Below, piece by piece: positions 1 through 7,635 of a stretch of 10,189 nt of DNA (positions are counted from its first letter, which is position 1; each line of letters opens with the position of its first letter). Source of the DNA: Proteiniphilum sp. GTDB taxonomy: Bacteria > Bacteroidota > Bacteroidia > Bacteroidales > Dysgonomonadaceae. A program made the translations under genes and the position numbers. A model generated the notes under the pieces. The model worked only from the letters and a program-made list of their open reading frames with translations, was not told where the DNA came from and did no database searches. Location: assembly GCA_012728465.1 (NCBI GenBank), contig JAAYFB010000033.1, positions 1 to 10,189 of the forward strand. Direction: 5' to 3'.

Positions 1-24
1 CCTCAACATCTTTTATCGGAAATG

Positions 25-56
25 ATTGTGCAATAGGCAATAAATATATAAATTTG
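25..56 (+). promoter_or_regulatory. Bacteroidota-type promoter for porX
   Basis: The -7 element TAAATTTG at 49-56 matches the Bacteroidota housekeeping consensus TAnnTTTG exactly. An ATTG at 25-28 matches three of four bases of the -33 TTTG element, and the 20-base spacing is within the usual 19-21. The transcript would start near position 63, giving a leader of about 30 bases before the porX ATG at 94. This is a consensus match only; no start site is shown. Confidence 0.6.
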
Positions 57-93
57 TTCTGGTTTATTTTATCAGCCAATTATATTATCTGAA

Positions 94-1641
94 ATGAAGC
101 GAGCAAAAATTCTTTGGGCCGATGATGAGATTGATTTACTAAAACCATATATCCTATTCTTGAACGAAAAAGGCTTTGATGTGGTGGAAGTAAACAATGG
201 TCGCGATTCCATTGAGTTGTGTCATACTCAGAGGTTTGATATTGTTTTTTTGGATGAGCATATGCCTGGCATATCTGGACTAGAGACATTGGTAGAGATT
301 AATGACGCATATCCCGACATTCCTATTGTGATGATAACAAAAAGCGAAGATGAGGGTATTATGGAAAAGGCTATTGGTCGAAAGATTACCGATTACTTAA
401 TTAAGCCAGTCAATCCTCACCAAATATTACTTGTAATAAAAAAGATTTTAGATAAGCAAGAGATTATTCTAGAAACAAATGTAGAGAACTATCGTGGCGA
501 TTTTGCAAAACTGGCTAATGAAATTGATAACTGCACTACCGCTGAGGGGTGGAAATCAATATATAAAAGGCTTGTTGCTTGGGAAATTGACTTTGCTGGT
601 TCAAACAATCCCATGAACGAGATATTGCAGATGCAGAAGTTGGAAGCTAATGCAGTCTTTGCTAGATATGTAAGAGGTAATTACGAGAATTGGTTTGACG
701 ATAAACAATCAGAAAGCCCTTTGCTAAGTCATAATGTGTTTTCGGATAAGGTGTTTCCTTTGCTGGATGATGGCGAGAAGGTGTTCCTGATTATTGTTGA
801 CAACTTTAGGCTCGATCAGTGGGAGAGTATTAAAGATATGGTATCGAACTATTTTACAGTTAAGGATGAACTTTACTTCAGTATCTTGCCTACAGCTACT
901 CAATATGCACGCAATGCCATTTTTGCTGGTAAAACTCCTTTGCAAATATCAAAACAGCACTCCGAGTTGTGGAGATATGAAAGTGATGATGATGGAAAAA
1001 ACATATCGGAAGAGTCACTAATTGATATTCAATTGAGAGAAAAGGGTAGGCATGAACGCATTGCATATCATAAAATTAATAACAATATAGAGGGAGAAAA
1101 AATACTAAGTGATTTTGGCAATTTAGAGGCAAATGATTTAAATGTTCTTGTGTATAACTTCATAGACATACTTTCGCACGCTCGCACGGAGCAAAAAATG
1201 CTTCAAGAACTAGTTCCCAACGAGGCTGCATATCGTTCGCTAACAAAGGCTTGGTTTCAGCACTCGCCACTATTGTCATTGTTGAAGAAAATTTCCGAAA
1301 AGGGATACAAAGTGGTTTTCACCACCGATCACGGAACAATTCGTGTCAGAAACCCGTTGAAAGTGATTGTAGAAAGGTCAGTAAATTCTAATCCTCGTTA
1401 TAAAGTGGACCGGAACTTGACATATGACACTAAAAAAGTATTTGAGATCGTTCAGCCCGAAAAAGTGGGACTGCCATCTCCAAATCTCAGTTCAAGATAC
1501 ATCTTTGCATTGAGTGATGCTTTCTTTGTGTATCCCAACAACTCTAATCACTATGTTTCGTTTTATGAAGATAGCTTTCAACATGGAGGCGTGTCAATGG
1601 AAGAGATGATAGTGCCATTGGCAGTGATGACACCAAAATAG
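94..1641 (+). CDS. porX: PorX-type response regulator with PglZ phosphodiesterase domain
   Basis: This 515-residue protein joins an N-terminal receiver domain (about 1-120) through a helical linker to a C-terminal PglZ domain of the alkaline phosphatase superfamily (about 210-512). The receiver has the expected residues: acidic pair D10/D11, phosphoacceptor D54, T82 and K104. In the PglZ part the likely metal and catalytic residues are present: D236 in VDN, T267 or T269 in PTATQYARNAIF, D358 and H362, D412-H413 in TTDHGT, and H497 near the end. PorX of Porphyromonas gingivalis and Flavobacterium is paired with the sensor kinase PorY, controls type IX secretion genes and hydrolyses oligonucleotide phosphodiesters. 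It is cytoplasmic. There is no DNA-binding helix-turn-helix domain, so it probably acts through a partner such as an ECF sigma factor. The start follows a matching promoter, and tsaE follows after 42 bases. The name rests on architecture, length and neighbour; the host's secretion system is not visible here. Confidence 0.93.
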   Translation: MKRAKILWADDEIDLLKPYILFLNEKGFDVVEVNNGRDSIELCHTQRFDIVFLDEHMPGISGLETLVEINDAYPDIPIVMITKSEDEGIMEKAIGRKITDYLIKPVNPHQILLVIKKILDKQEIILETNVENYRGDFAKLANEIDNCTTAEGWKSIYKRLVAWEIDFAGSNNPMNEILQMQKLEANAVFARYVRGNYENWFDDKQSESPLLSHNVFSDKVFPLLDDGEKVFLIIVDNFRLDQWESIKDMVSNYFTVKDELYFSILPTATQYARNAIFAGKTPLQISKQHSELWRYESDDDGKNISEESLIDIQLREKGRHERIAYHKINNNIEGEKILSDFGNLEANDLNVLVYNFIDILSHARTEQKMLQELVPNEAAYRSLTKAWFQHSPLLSLLKKISEKGYKVVFTTDHGTIRVRNPLKVIVERSVNSNPRYKVDRNLTYDTKKVFEIVQPEKVGLPSPNLSSRYIFALSDAFFVYPNNSNHYVSFYEDSFQHGGVSMEEMIVPLAVMTPK

Positions 1642-1683
1642 ATGCTTAATTAATGATATAGATATTAGTGTAGAAACAAAATA

Positions 1684-2106
1684 ATGAAGATAGAAATTAA
1701 AAATATAAATGAAATTGCAAATGCCGCTAAACAGTTTGTTGCACAGATGGGAGATAACAAAGTGTTTGCCTTTTATGGTGGCATGGGTGTAGGCAAAACT
1801 ACATTCATAAAAGCAGTTTGTGAGATAATGGGCGTTTCCGAAACTATTACAAGCCCCACATTTGCAATAGTAAATGAGTATCAATCGGGACAGAGTGAGC
1901 CCATTTATCATTTCGATTTTTATAGGATAAATAAATTGGAGGAGGCTTATGATTTTGGCTACGAGGATTATTTCTATAGCGGAAACATTTGTTTCATAGA
2001 GTGGCCCGAACTTGTAGAACCCATATTGCCAATTGATGCAGTAGAGGTATCGATTACGGAGACCGATTCTGGTACTAGAGTTATTGAAGTAAAGAATAGT
2101 AATTAA
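1684..2106 (+). CDS. tsaE: tRNA t6A-modification ATPase TsaE
   Basis: TsaE is the small P-loop ATPase that works with TsaB and TsaD to make N6-threonylcarbamoyladenosine at position 37 of ANN-decoding tRNAs. The 140-residue length is normal for the family. Visible motifs are the Walker A loop G32-GMGVGKTT-40, the family motif [11 protein letters not shown] (56-66), the YHFDFYR segment (75-81) and the IEWPE motif (105-109). The ATG is preceded by an A-rich leader (AAACAAAATA) in place of a Shine-Dalgarno site, as is usual in Bacteroidota. It lies 42 bases after porX with no terminator or promoter visible between, so the two are probably co-transcribed; this neighbour pair is familiar in the phylum. 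Nothing appears truncated. TsaB and TsaD are not in the window. Confidence 0.95.
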   Translation: MKIEIKNINEIANAAKQFVAQMGDNKVFAFYGGMGVGKTTFIKAVCEIMGVSETITSPTFAIVNEYQSGQSEPIYHFDFYRINKLEEAYDFGYEDYFYSGNICFIEWPELVEPILPIDAVEVSITETDSGTRVIEVKNSN

Positions 2107-2167
2107 ACCTAATGTATTGAGTAGCATAAAATCGGTGAAACCTAAATTAAAAACATAATCAACTTAA

Positions 2168-4252
2168 ATGAAGAAACTAGTAGTAACGCTATATTTGTTA
2201 ATAACAGCACTCGTTGTATTTCCTCAGGTTAATACAAACAGGGTTATGATTATTGGCAAAAATGCTATATACTTTGAGGACTATGTAGTAGCTATACAGT
2301 ACTTTAATCAAGTTATTTCAGCAAAGCCTTATTTGGCCGAGCCCTATTACTTTAGAGCAATGGCTAAGTTTATGCTCGAAGACTTTAAGGGTGCTGAGGA
2401 AGATGCAGATAATTGTCTCGAAAGAAACCCATATTACACGGCAGCATATCAGCTTAGGGGAGCAGCTCGTCAAAATCAAGATAAATTTGAAATGGCTGCT
2501 CACGATTATCAGCGTAGTCTAGAGTTTTTTCCCGAGGATAGGCTAACGCTCATAAATATGGCTATCGTAAACATGGAGTTGAAGGATTATGAAATAGCCG
2601 AAAAGTTTTTTGACGTACTTGTTAAAAGGTATCCTGATTATGTGCCTGCTTATCTCACGCGTGCTCAGTTATATTTAGAGACTAACGACACAATAAAGGC
2701 AATGGCTGACTATAATACAGCCATCGAGAAAGATCCATACACATCACACTCTTTTGCTGCAAGAGGACTTCTACACTTTCAATTGAAAGATTATAACGAT
2801 GCCCTTGCCGATTTGGATGAGGCTATAAGATTAGACCCATATTACACAGGTAATTATATAAATCGTGGTTTAGTAAAATACAATCTTAACGACCTTCGTG
2901 GTGCCATGAGTGACTACGATAGGGTGATAGAGACCGATAAGAATAATATTATTGCTCGATTTAATCGTGGATTGCTCCGAGCTCAGGTTGCAGATAACAA
3001 TAATGCCATTGAGGACTTTGACAAAGTAATAGAGCTAGAACCCGAAAATGAGATGGCATATTTAAATAGGGCAATGTTGAATGCTGAAATTGGTGATAAT
3101 ATAAGTGCCATAAATGACCTTTCTTATGTTTTAGAACGCCATGATGATTTCTTCACTGGTTATTACATGCGATCGGAGTTGAAGAGACAACTTAATGACT
3201 TGCGTGGTGCTGAAGATGATTATAACATAGCCCGTCGTGAAGAGGCTAAGGCCAAGCAACGTGCTACCACAGACGTGGCTGCTTTGAAAGAAGATTTTGA
3301 AAAGTCTCAAAATAAAGAGACTCGTGAGGAGACAGATAAAGATTTAGATAAGTTTAATCTGCTAGTCGTAGCCGATAAAGAAGCTGCCGAGAAAGAGAAG
3401 AGCAAGTATCAAAGCGAATCTAGAGGAAGAGTGCAGGATATGAGTGTTAGTATAAATTTAGAACCAAAATTTGTTCTAACCTATTATGATAGAGGATTTG
3501 AAATTAATAGACCAGTCTATTTTTCCGAATCTTTGGATAATGCTAATCATACTTTAGGGCTGAACTGGAAGCTAAAGGCAGTTAACAATGAGGCTGGACT
3601 AAACGAATTGCAAGTTAAAGCACACTTTAGATCTATTGATAATTATTCTAAAATGATGGTTGATAGACCAAATGATGCTGTGCTCTATTTTGGCCGTGCT
3701 ATTGATTTTATGCTTGTTCAGGATTTTGAAAGTGCACTTATGGATATAGATAAAGCTATTGAGCTAGATGCAAATCGTTCTCAATCATACTTTGTGAAGG
3801 CTGTAATATTGACTAAGCAGTTAGAGCTAAACCCGACACAAATACTTGGACGTGATGATTCAGATGAGCCAGCAGTAGTTTCAACTACTACTATTGATCC
3901 ACTAACGGGACTTCCACGACAAACTAAACTAAAAGTGCCCGAAGTGTCAACCAAATCATTTAGAAATGATGCTGTGTTGAAGCTATATGAAACGGTTCTT
4001 AAGTTGGATCCCGATTTTATATTTGCATATTACAATATGGGTGAGATTTTCTATAATGAGAAGGATTATAGAGCAGCTATTGATGCATACACTAGTGCAA
4101 TCAAAATTGAACCCCAGTTTGCTGAGGCATATTTTAATCGTGCTATTGCTAGACTGTCTATTGGTGACAAAAAAAATGGTATCGATGATATGCGTAAAGC
4201 TGGTGAACTAGGAATAGTAGAATCGTACAGCATCATAAAGCGTATGCAATAA
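2168..4252 (+). CDS. Exported multi-TPR repeat protein of unknown function
   Basis: This 694-residue protein starts with a signal peptide (MKK, then a hydrophobic stretch to about residue 18, with likely cleavage soon after). No cysteine follows, so it does not look like a lipoprotein and is probably periplasmic. About ten tandem 34-residue tetratricopeptide repeats fill residues 24-360, with typical A-Y-x-x-R-G/A and A-I-x-D-x-x-x-A-I-x-L-x-P signatures. A strongly charged Lys/Glu-rich segment follows (about 356-415), likely helical or coiled coil, and then a non-TPR segment (about 420-500) that I cannot assign. TPRs resume at 504-540 and 617-684, separated by an insert at about 555-600 rich in Thr, Pro and Asp. 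TPR arrays usually serve as protein-binding scaffolds. It follows tsaE by 61 bases without a clear promoter, so it may be in the same transcript. PorW/SprE of type IX secretion is also a TPR protein but is a lipoprotein, so I do not equate them. Confidence 0.85.
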   Translation: MKKLVVTLYLLITALVVFPQVNTNRVMIIGKNAIYFEDYVVAIQYFNQVISAKPYLAEPYYFRAMAKFMLEDFKGAEEDADNCLERNPYYTAAYQLRGAARQNQDKFEMAAHDYQRSLEFFPEDRLTLINMAIVNMELKDYEIAEKFFDVLVKRYPDYVPAYLTRAQLYLETNDTIKAMADYNTAIEKDPYTSHSFAARGLLHFQLKDYNDALADLDEAIRLDPYYTGNYINRGLVKYNLNDLRGAMSDYDRVIETDKNNIIARFNRGLLRAQVADNNNAIEDFDKVIELEPENEMAYLNRAMLNAEIGDNISAINDLSYVLERHDDFFTGYYMRSELKRQLNDLRGAEDDYNIARREEAKAKQRATTDVAALKEDFEKSQNKETREETDKDLDKFNLLVVADKEAAEKEKSKYQSESRGRVQDMSVSINLEPKFVLTYYDRGFEINRPVYFSESLDNANHTLGLNWKLKAVNNEAGLNELQVKAHFRSIDNYSKMMVDRPNDAVLYFGRAIDFMLVQDFESALMDIDKAIELDANRSQSYFVKAVILTKQLELNPTQILGRDDSDEPAVVSTTTIDPLTGLPRQTKLKVPEVSTKSFRNDAVLKLYETVLKLDPDFIFAYYNMGEIFYNEKDYRAAIDAYTSAIKIEPQFAEAYFNRAIARLSIGDKKNGIDDMRKAGELGIVESYSIIKRMQ

Positions 4253-4277
4253 TAATCCTAAAGAGATAGATTTTTAC

Positions 4278-4285
4278 TAACTTTG
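4278..4285 (+). promoter_or_regulatory. -7 promoter element for argS
   Basis: TAACTTTG matches the Bacteroidota TAnnTTTG consensus exactly and lies 45 bases before the argS ATG, in the 78-base gap after the TPR gene. No clear TTTG -33 element is present at the expected distance near 4254-4258. It suggests argS is transcribed separately from the upstream genes, with a leader of about 40 bases. Confidence 0.55.
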
Positions 4286-4330
4286 TGGCCCATCCATAAA
4301 TAATAAGAAAAATAGAAACAAAACATATAT

Positions 4331-6130
4331 ATGAGAATTGAAAAAATACTTCAAGGTGCTATTGTTGAGGCTATAAAGAGTCTTTACGGTGCTGATATTG
4401 ACTCGTCACAAATAACACTTCAAAAGACTAAAAAAGACTTCAAGGGTCATTATACACTAGTTACATTCCCTTTGTTGAGAATCTCTAAAAAGAATCCTGA
4501 GCAAACATCTCAAGAAATTGGTGAACATTTGGCAAATAACAATAGTGATGTTGTAGTGGATTTTAATGTAATCAAAGGTTTTTTGAACATATCAATTTCA
4601 CAAAAAGTATGGATAGATATGTTACAACATATCGACGACAATCCCGAATATGGTTTTGTGCCAGTTGCTGATGATGCACCATTGTTTATGGTTGAGTATT
4701 CGTCACCCAACACTAATAAGCCATTGCACTTAGGGCATGTGCGTAATATATTGCTAGGTCATTCACTTAGCGAGGTGTTGAAGGCAAATGGTAAAAGAGT
4801 GGTAAAAACTAATATTGTTAACGACCGAGGTATTCATATATGCAAGTCGATGCTTGCATGGCAAAAGTGGGGCAATGGTGCTACACCAGAATCAACTGGC
4901 AAGAAAGGTGATCACCTGATTGGTGATTATTATGTATTGTTTGATCAGCACTACAAGGCTGAGCAGAAGTCATTGCAAGAGGAAAAAGGCTTGTCAGAAG
5001 AGGAGGCAGAGAATCAATCGATACTAATGGCCGAAGCTCGCGAAATGCTTCTTAAATGGGAGGCTGGTGATGAGTCAACTGTTGAATTGTGGAAGACAAT
5101 GAACGGTTGGGTTTACAAAGGCTTCGATGCCACTTATGAAGAGATGGGGGTTAGCTTTGATAAGATATATTACGAGTCGGATACTTATCTAGCTGGTCGA
5201 GACGAAGTGTTGAGAGGTTTAGACGAAGGTTTGTTCTATCGTAAAGATGATGGTTCTGTGTGGGCTAGACTTGAAGACAGAAAGCTTGATGATAAACTGT
5301 TGCTGCGTAGTGATGGCACCTCTGTGTATATGACTCAAGATATTGGTACAGCCAAAATGCGCTTTGATGATTATCCAATTAATACAATGATATATGTTGT
5401 AGGTAATGAGCAAAATCACCACTTTCAAGTTTTATCGGAGGTGTTAGATATATTAGGCTTTGATTTTGGTAAAGGGCTTGTTCACTTCTCATACGGAATG
5501 GTAGAACTTCCTCATGGTAGGATGAAGTCGCGTGAAGGTACAGTTGTTGATGCTGATGACTTGATGGCTGAGATGGTGAACACTGCATTGCAAACATCAA
5601 AGGAACTTGGCAAACTTGAAGGAGTATCGGCGGAGGATGAGAGGGCTATTGCAAAGATGGTTGGTCATGGTGCATTGAAGTATTTTATATTGAAGGTTGA
5701 CCCAAAGAAAAATATGACATTCAATCCCGAAGAGTCGATAGATTTTAATGGTAACACTGGCCCATTCATTCAATATACTCATGCACGTATTCAATCAATT
5801 CTTCGTCGTGCTACTGAGCAGGGCATAAGCATTGGTGATACATTGGATAGATCAATTGATATAGTAGATAAGGAAGCTAGCTTGGTACAGATGCTTACTG
5901 AATTCGAAACAGTAGTTCAGCAAGCTGCCGCGGAGTACAACGTTTCGTTGATAGGTAATTATGTTTATGATCTAGTGAAAGAGTACAATCAGTTCTACCA
6001 CGAATTGCAAATACTTCGTGAGGAGGATGAGAAAAAGAAAGCATTTCGTTTGACACTTTCTAAAAATACTGCATTGATCATCAAACGAGGCATGAAACTG
6101 TTTGGTATTGATGTGCCAGATCGAATGTAG
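4331..6130 (+). CDS. argS: Arginyl-tRNA synthetase (class I)
   Basis: ArgS attaches arginine to tRNA-Arg in the cytoplasm using ATP. The 599 residues fit the bacterial family. Order of domains: an N-terminal tRNA-recognition domain (about 1-90), the class I Rossmann catalytic core opening with EYSSPNTNKPLHLGH (122-136, where HLGH at 133-136 is the HIGH signature), a divergent KMSKS-type loop in GRMKSREG (396-403), and a helical DALR anticodon-binding domain (about 475-599) ending in the typical FGIDVPDRM. Other conserved stretches are NDRGIHI (164-170), TQDIGTA (335-341) and VGNEQNHHF (357-365). The start is preceded by an A-rich leader and a matching promoter element. A stem-loop follows the stop codon. 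Nothing suggests disruption or transfer. Confidence 0.98.
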   Translation: MRIEKILQGAIVEAIKSLYGADIDSSQITLQKTKKDFKGHYTLVTFPLLRISKKNPEQTSQEIGEHLANNNSDVVVDFNVIKGFLNISISQKVWIDMLQHIDDNPEYGFVPVADDAPLFMVEYSSPNTNKPLHLGHVRNILLGHSLSEVLKANGKRVVKTNIVNDRGIHICKSMLAWQKWGNGATPESTGKKGDHLIGDYYVLFDQHYKAEQKSLQEEKGLSEEEAENQSILMAEAREMLLKWEAGDESTVELWKTMNGWVYKGFDATYEEMGVSFDKIYYESDTYLAGRDEVLRGLDEGLFYRKDDGSVWARLEDRKLDDKLLLRSDGTSVYMTQDIGTAKMRFDDYPINTMIYVVGNEQNHHFQVLSEVLDILGFDFGKGLVHFSYGMVELPHGRMKSREGTVVDADDLMAEMVNTALQTSKELGKLEGVSAEDERAIAKMVGHGALKYFILKVDPKKNMTFNPEESIDFNGNTGPFIQYTHARIQSILRRATEQGISIGDTLDRSIDIVDKEASLVQMLTEFETVVQQAAAEYNVSLIGNYVYDLVKEYNQFYHELQILREEDEKKKAFRLTLSKNTALIIKRGMKLFGIDVPDRM

Positions 6131-6160
6131 CGTAGTGTTGAAAAAATAATATATAAATTG

Positions 6161-6188
6161 CTCCTGCTTTCGATTTTGAAGGTGGGAG
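6161..6188 (+). terminator. Stem-loop terminator between convergent argS and MATE genes
   Basis: CTCCTGCTTTC (6161-6171) pairs with GAAGGTGGGAG (6178-6188) around a 6-base loop, giving an 11-pair stem with three G-U wobbles when read on the plus strand. On the minus strand the same wobbles become A-C mismatches, so the structure is better suited to ending argS transcripts than those of the opposing MATE gene. The downstream T tract is weak (TTGTTATG). Confidence 0.6.
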
Positions 6189-6212
6189 TTGTTATGTGTA
6201 GTGGTTTATGAT

Positions 6213-7622
6213 TTATTCTTTTGTAGCTACCTCAGTTATGACTTCTAAACCTTTTGGCGAGTTCAACAGTTGTTCTCTCTCCATTCCCTTTATTATTTTT
6301 ATTTGTCCTACTAATAAATATAGAGATAACACAGATGCTAGGAAATCGGAAATAGGCATTGATATCCATACACCTGTTAATCCGAATAGATTAGGCAATA
6401 TGAGTAGTGCTGGCACTAGGAATAATATTTGACGACTCAAGCTTTGTATTATAGATTTAGTTGCTTTCCCTATGCTTTGAAAGAAGCTACCAGCCACAAT
6501 TTGGAACCCTACTATGGGGAATGATATTAAACCTAATCGAATACCCTTCTCGGTAATATCTAGCAGTTCAGGGTCGGTAGTAAATGCACTTGCAAATAGG
6601 CGAGGAAAGAACATGCCTATAATAAATCCAGTGGTGGAAAATAGCGTTGCGACTTTGAGCGTGTAAATAAATGTTTCTTGTACTCGGCCATAGTTTTGTG
6701 CACCATAGTTGTAGCCAATAATTGGTTGTGTGCCCTGGTTTAAACCTACAATTAGCATCACTATAATCATTGTCATAGAGTTTAGTATGCCGAATGCACC
6801 TACTGCTAAATCTCCTCCATGTTTAATTAGTGCTACGTTCATCAATACTGCTACACCAGAAGCAGCTACTTGCATAAAAAAAGGCGACATTCCTATGGAT
6901 ACTATTGCGAGAATTATATCCTTATTCAATCTGATAAACTTTCTTTTGAGCCTTATCATGCTATCTTTTTGCATGAAATGATACATCACAAATAGCATCC
7001 CAACGAACATAGAAATTACCGTAGCCCATGCTACTCCTGCAATTCCTAAATTGAATACAAATATAAAAATGGGGTCTAATATTATATTAAGAACGGCTCC
7101 TATCATCATAGTGTACATAGCCTTTTTGGGGTATCCTGATGCGCGCATCATATTGTTAAAGCTATAACATAGGCTTATGAATACATTTCCAACTAGAACT
7201 ATTTGAAGATACTCTCGAGCATATGGCAGTGTTTGTTCTGTAGCTCCGAAGGCAATTAAAATAGGGTCTAGGTAAATATAAAATAGTGTCATCACTATTG
7301 CATTGAATAGTATTATCAGCAATAGTGAGTTGCCTAATATCTTTTCAGCAGTATCTTTTTTTCTTTCTCCTAGGCTAATAGATATTCTACTTGCGGCTCC
7401 TACGCCCACTAGCATTCCTAGAGATGAGGTTAGTATAGTTACAGGAAATGTGATTGCTAGACCAGATATTGCCATAGCACCAACTCCTTGACCTATAAAA
7501 ATTCGGTCCACTATATTGTATAATGTATTAACTAGTGTGCCTACTATGGCTGGAAGTGAGTACTCCCAGATAATCGAGCTAATTTTTTTTTGTGCAAGGT
7601 CTATTTCTTTTTGTGTCTGCAA
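6213..7622 (-). CDS. MATE-family multidrug/sodium antiporter-type efflux protein
   Basis: This 469-residue, very hydrophobic inner-membrane protein has the length and roughly twelve membrane segments of MATE transporters, which export organic cations, drugs or metabolites in exchange for Na+ or H+. Family landmarks are the N-terminal segment SLPAIVGTLVNTLYNIVDRIFIG (22-44), RASGYPKKAM near 160-169, and GLNQGTQPIIGYNYGAQ (293-309) in the second half. The substrate cannot be told. The start appears to be TTG at 7622: reading upstream in this frame gives no ATG or GTG before a stop, and the next ATG inside (codon 50) would remove the first membrane helix. It begins 13 bases after the stop of the UPF0597 gene, so the two are very likely co-transcribed. 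Its 3' end faces argS. Confidence 0.92.
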   Translation of the reverse strand: MQTQKEIDLAQKKISSIIWEYSLPAIVGTLVNTLYNIVDRIFIGQGVGAMAISGLAITFPVTILTSSLGMLVGVGAASRISISLGERKKDTAEKILGNSLLLIILFNAIVMTLFYIYLDPILIAFGATEQTLPYAREYLQIVLVGNVFISLCYSFNNMMRASGYPKKAMYTMMIGAVLNIILDPIFIFVFNLGIAGVAWATVISMFVGMLFVMYHFMQKDSMIRLKRKFIRLNKDIILAIVSIGMSPFFMQVAASGVAVLMNVALIKHGGDLAVGAFGILNSMTMIIVMLIVGLNQGTQPIIGYNYGAQNYGRVQETFIYTLKVATLFSTTGFIIGMFFPRLFASAFTTDPELLDITEKGIRLGLISFPIVGFQIVAGSFFQSIGKATKSIIQSLSRQILFLVPALLILPNLFGLTGVWISMPISDFLASVLSLYLLVGQIKIIKGMEREQLLNSPKGLEVITEVATKE

Positions 7623-7635
7623 TTTATTTATATTA

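Noticed and set aside
1..36. Possible 3' end of an upstream gene: frame 1 reads PQHLLSEMIVQ then TAG at 34-36.
   Set aside because: Eleven codons are too few to recognise a family, another frame is open to position 92, and the proposed -33 promoter box overlaps it. It may be real but cannot be supported.
94..1641. The PglZ domain as a sign of a BREX or Pgl phage-defence island.
   Set aside because: The domain is fused to a receiver domain as in PorX, and no BREX partner (BrxC, PglX methylase, Lon-like protease) is nearby; the neighbours are housekeeping genes.
1594..2127. Minus-strand 177-codon open frame covering the end of porX and all of tsaE.
   Set aside because: It lies antisense to a clear tsaE, has a composition rich in Phe, Ile, Cys and His typical of antisense reading, and shows no motif.
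2168..4252. The TPR protein as PorW/SprE of the type IX secretion system, because porX is nearby.
   Set aside because: PorW is a lipoprotein; here no lipobox cysteine follows the signal peptide, and the central segment does not match what I know of PorW.
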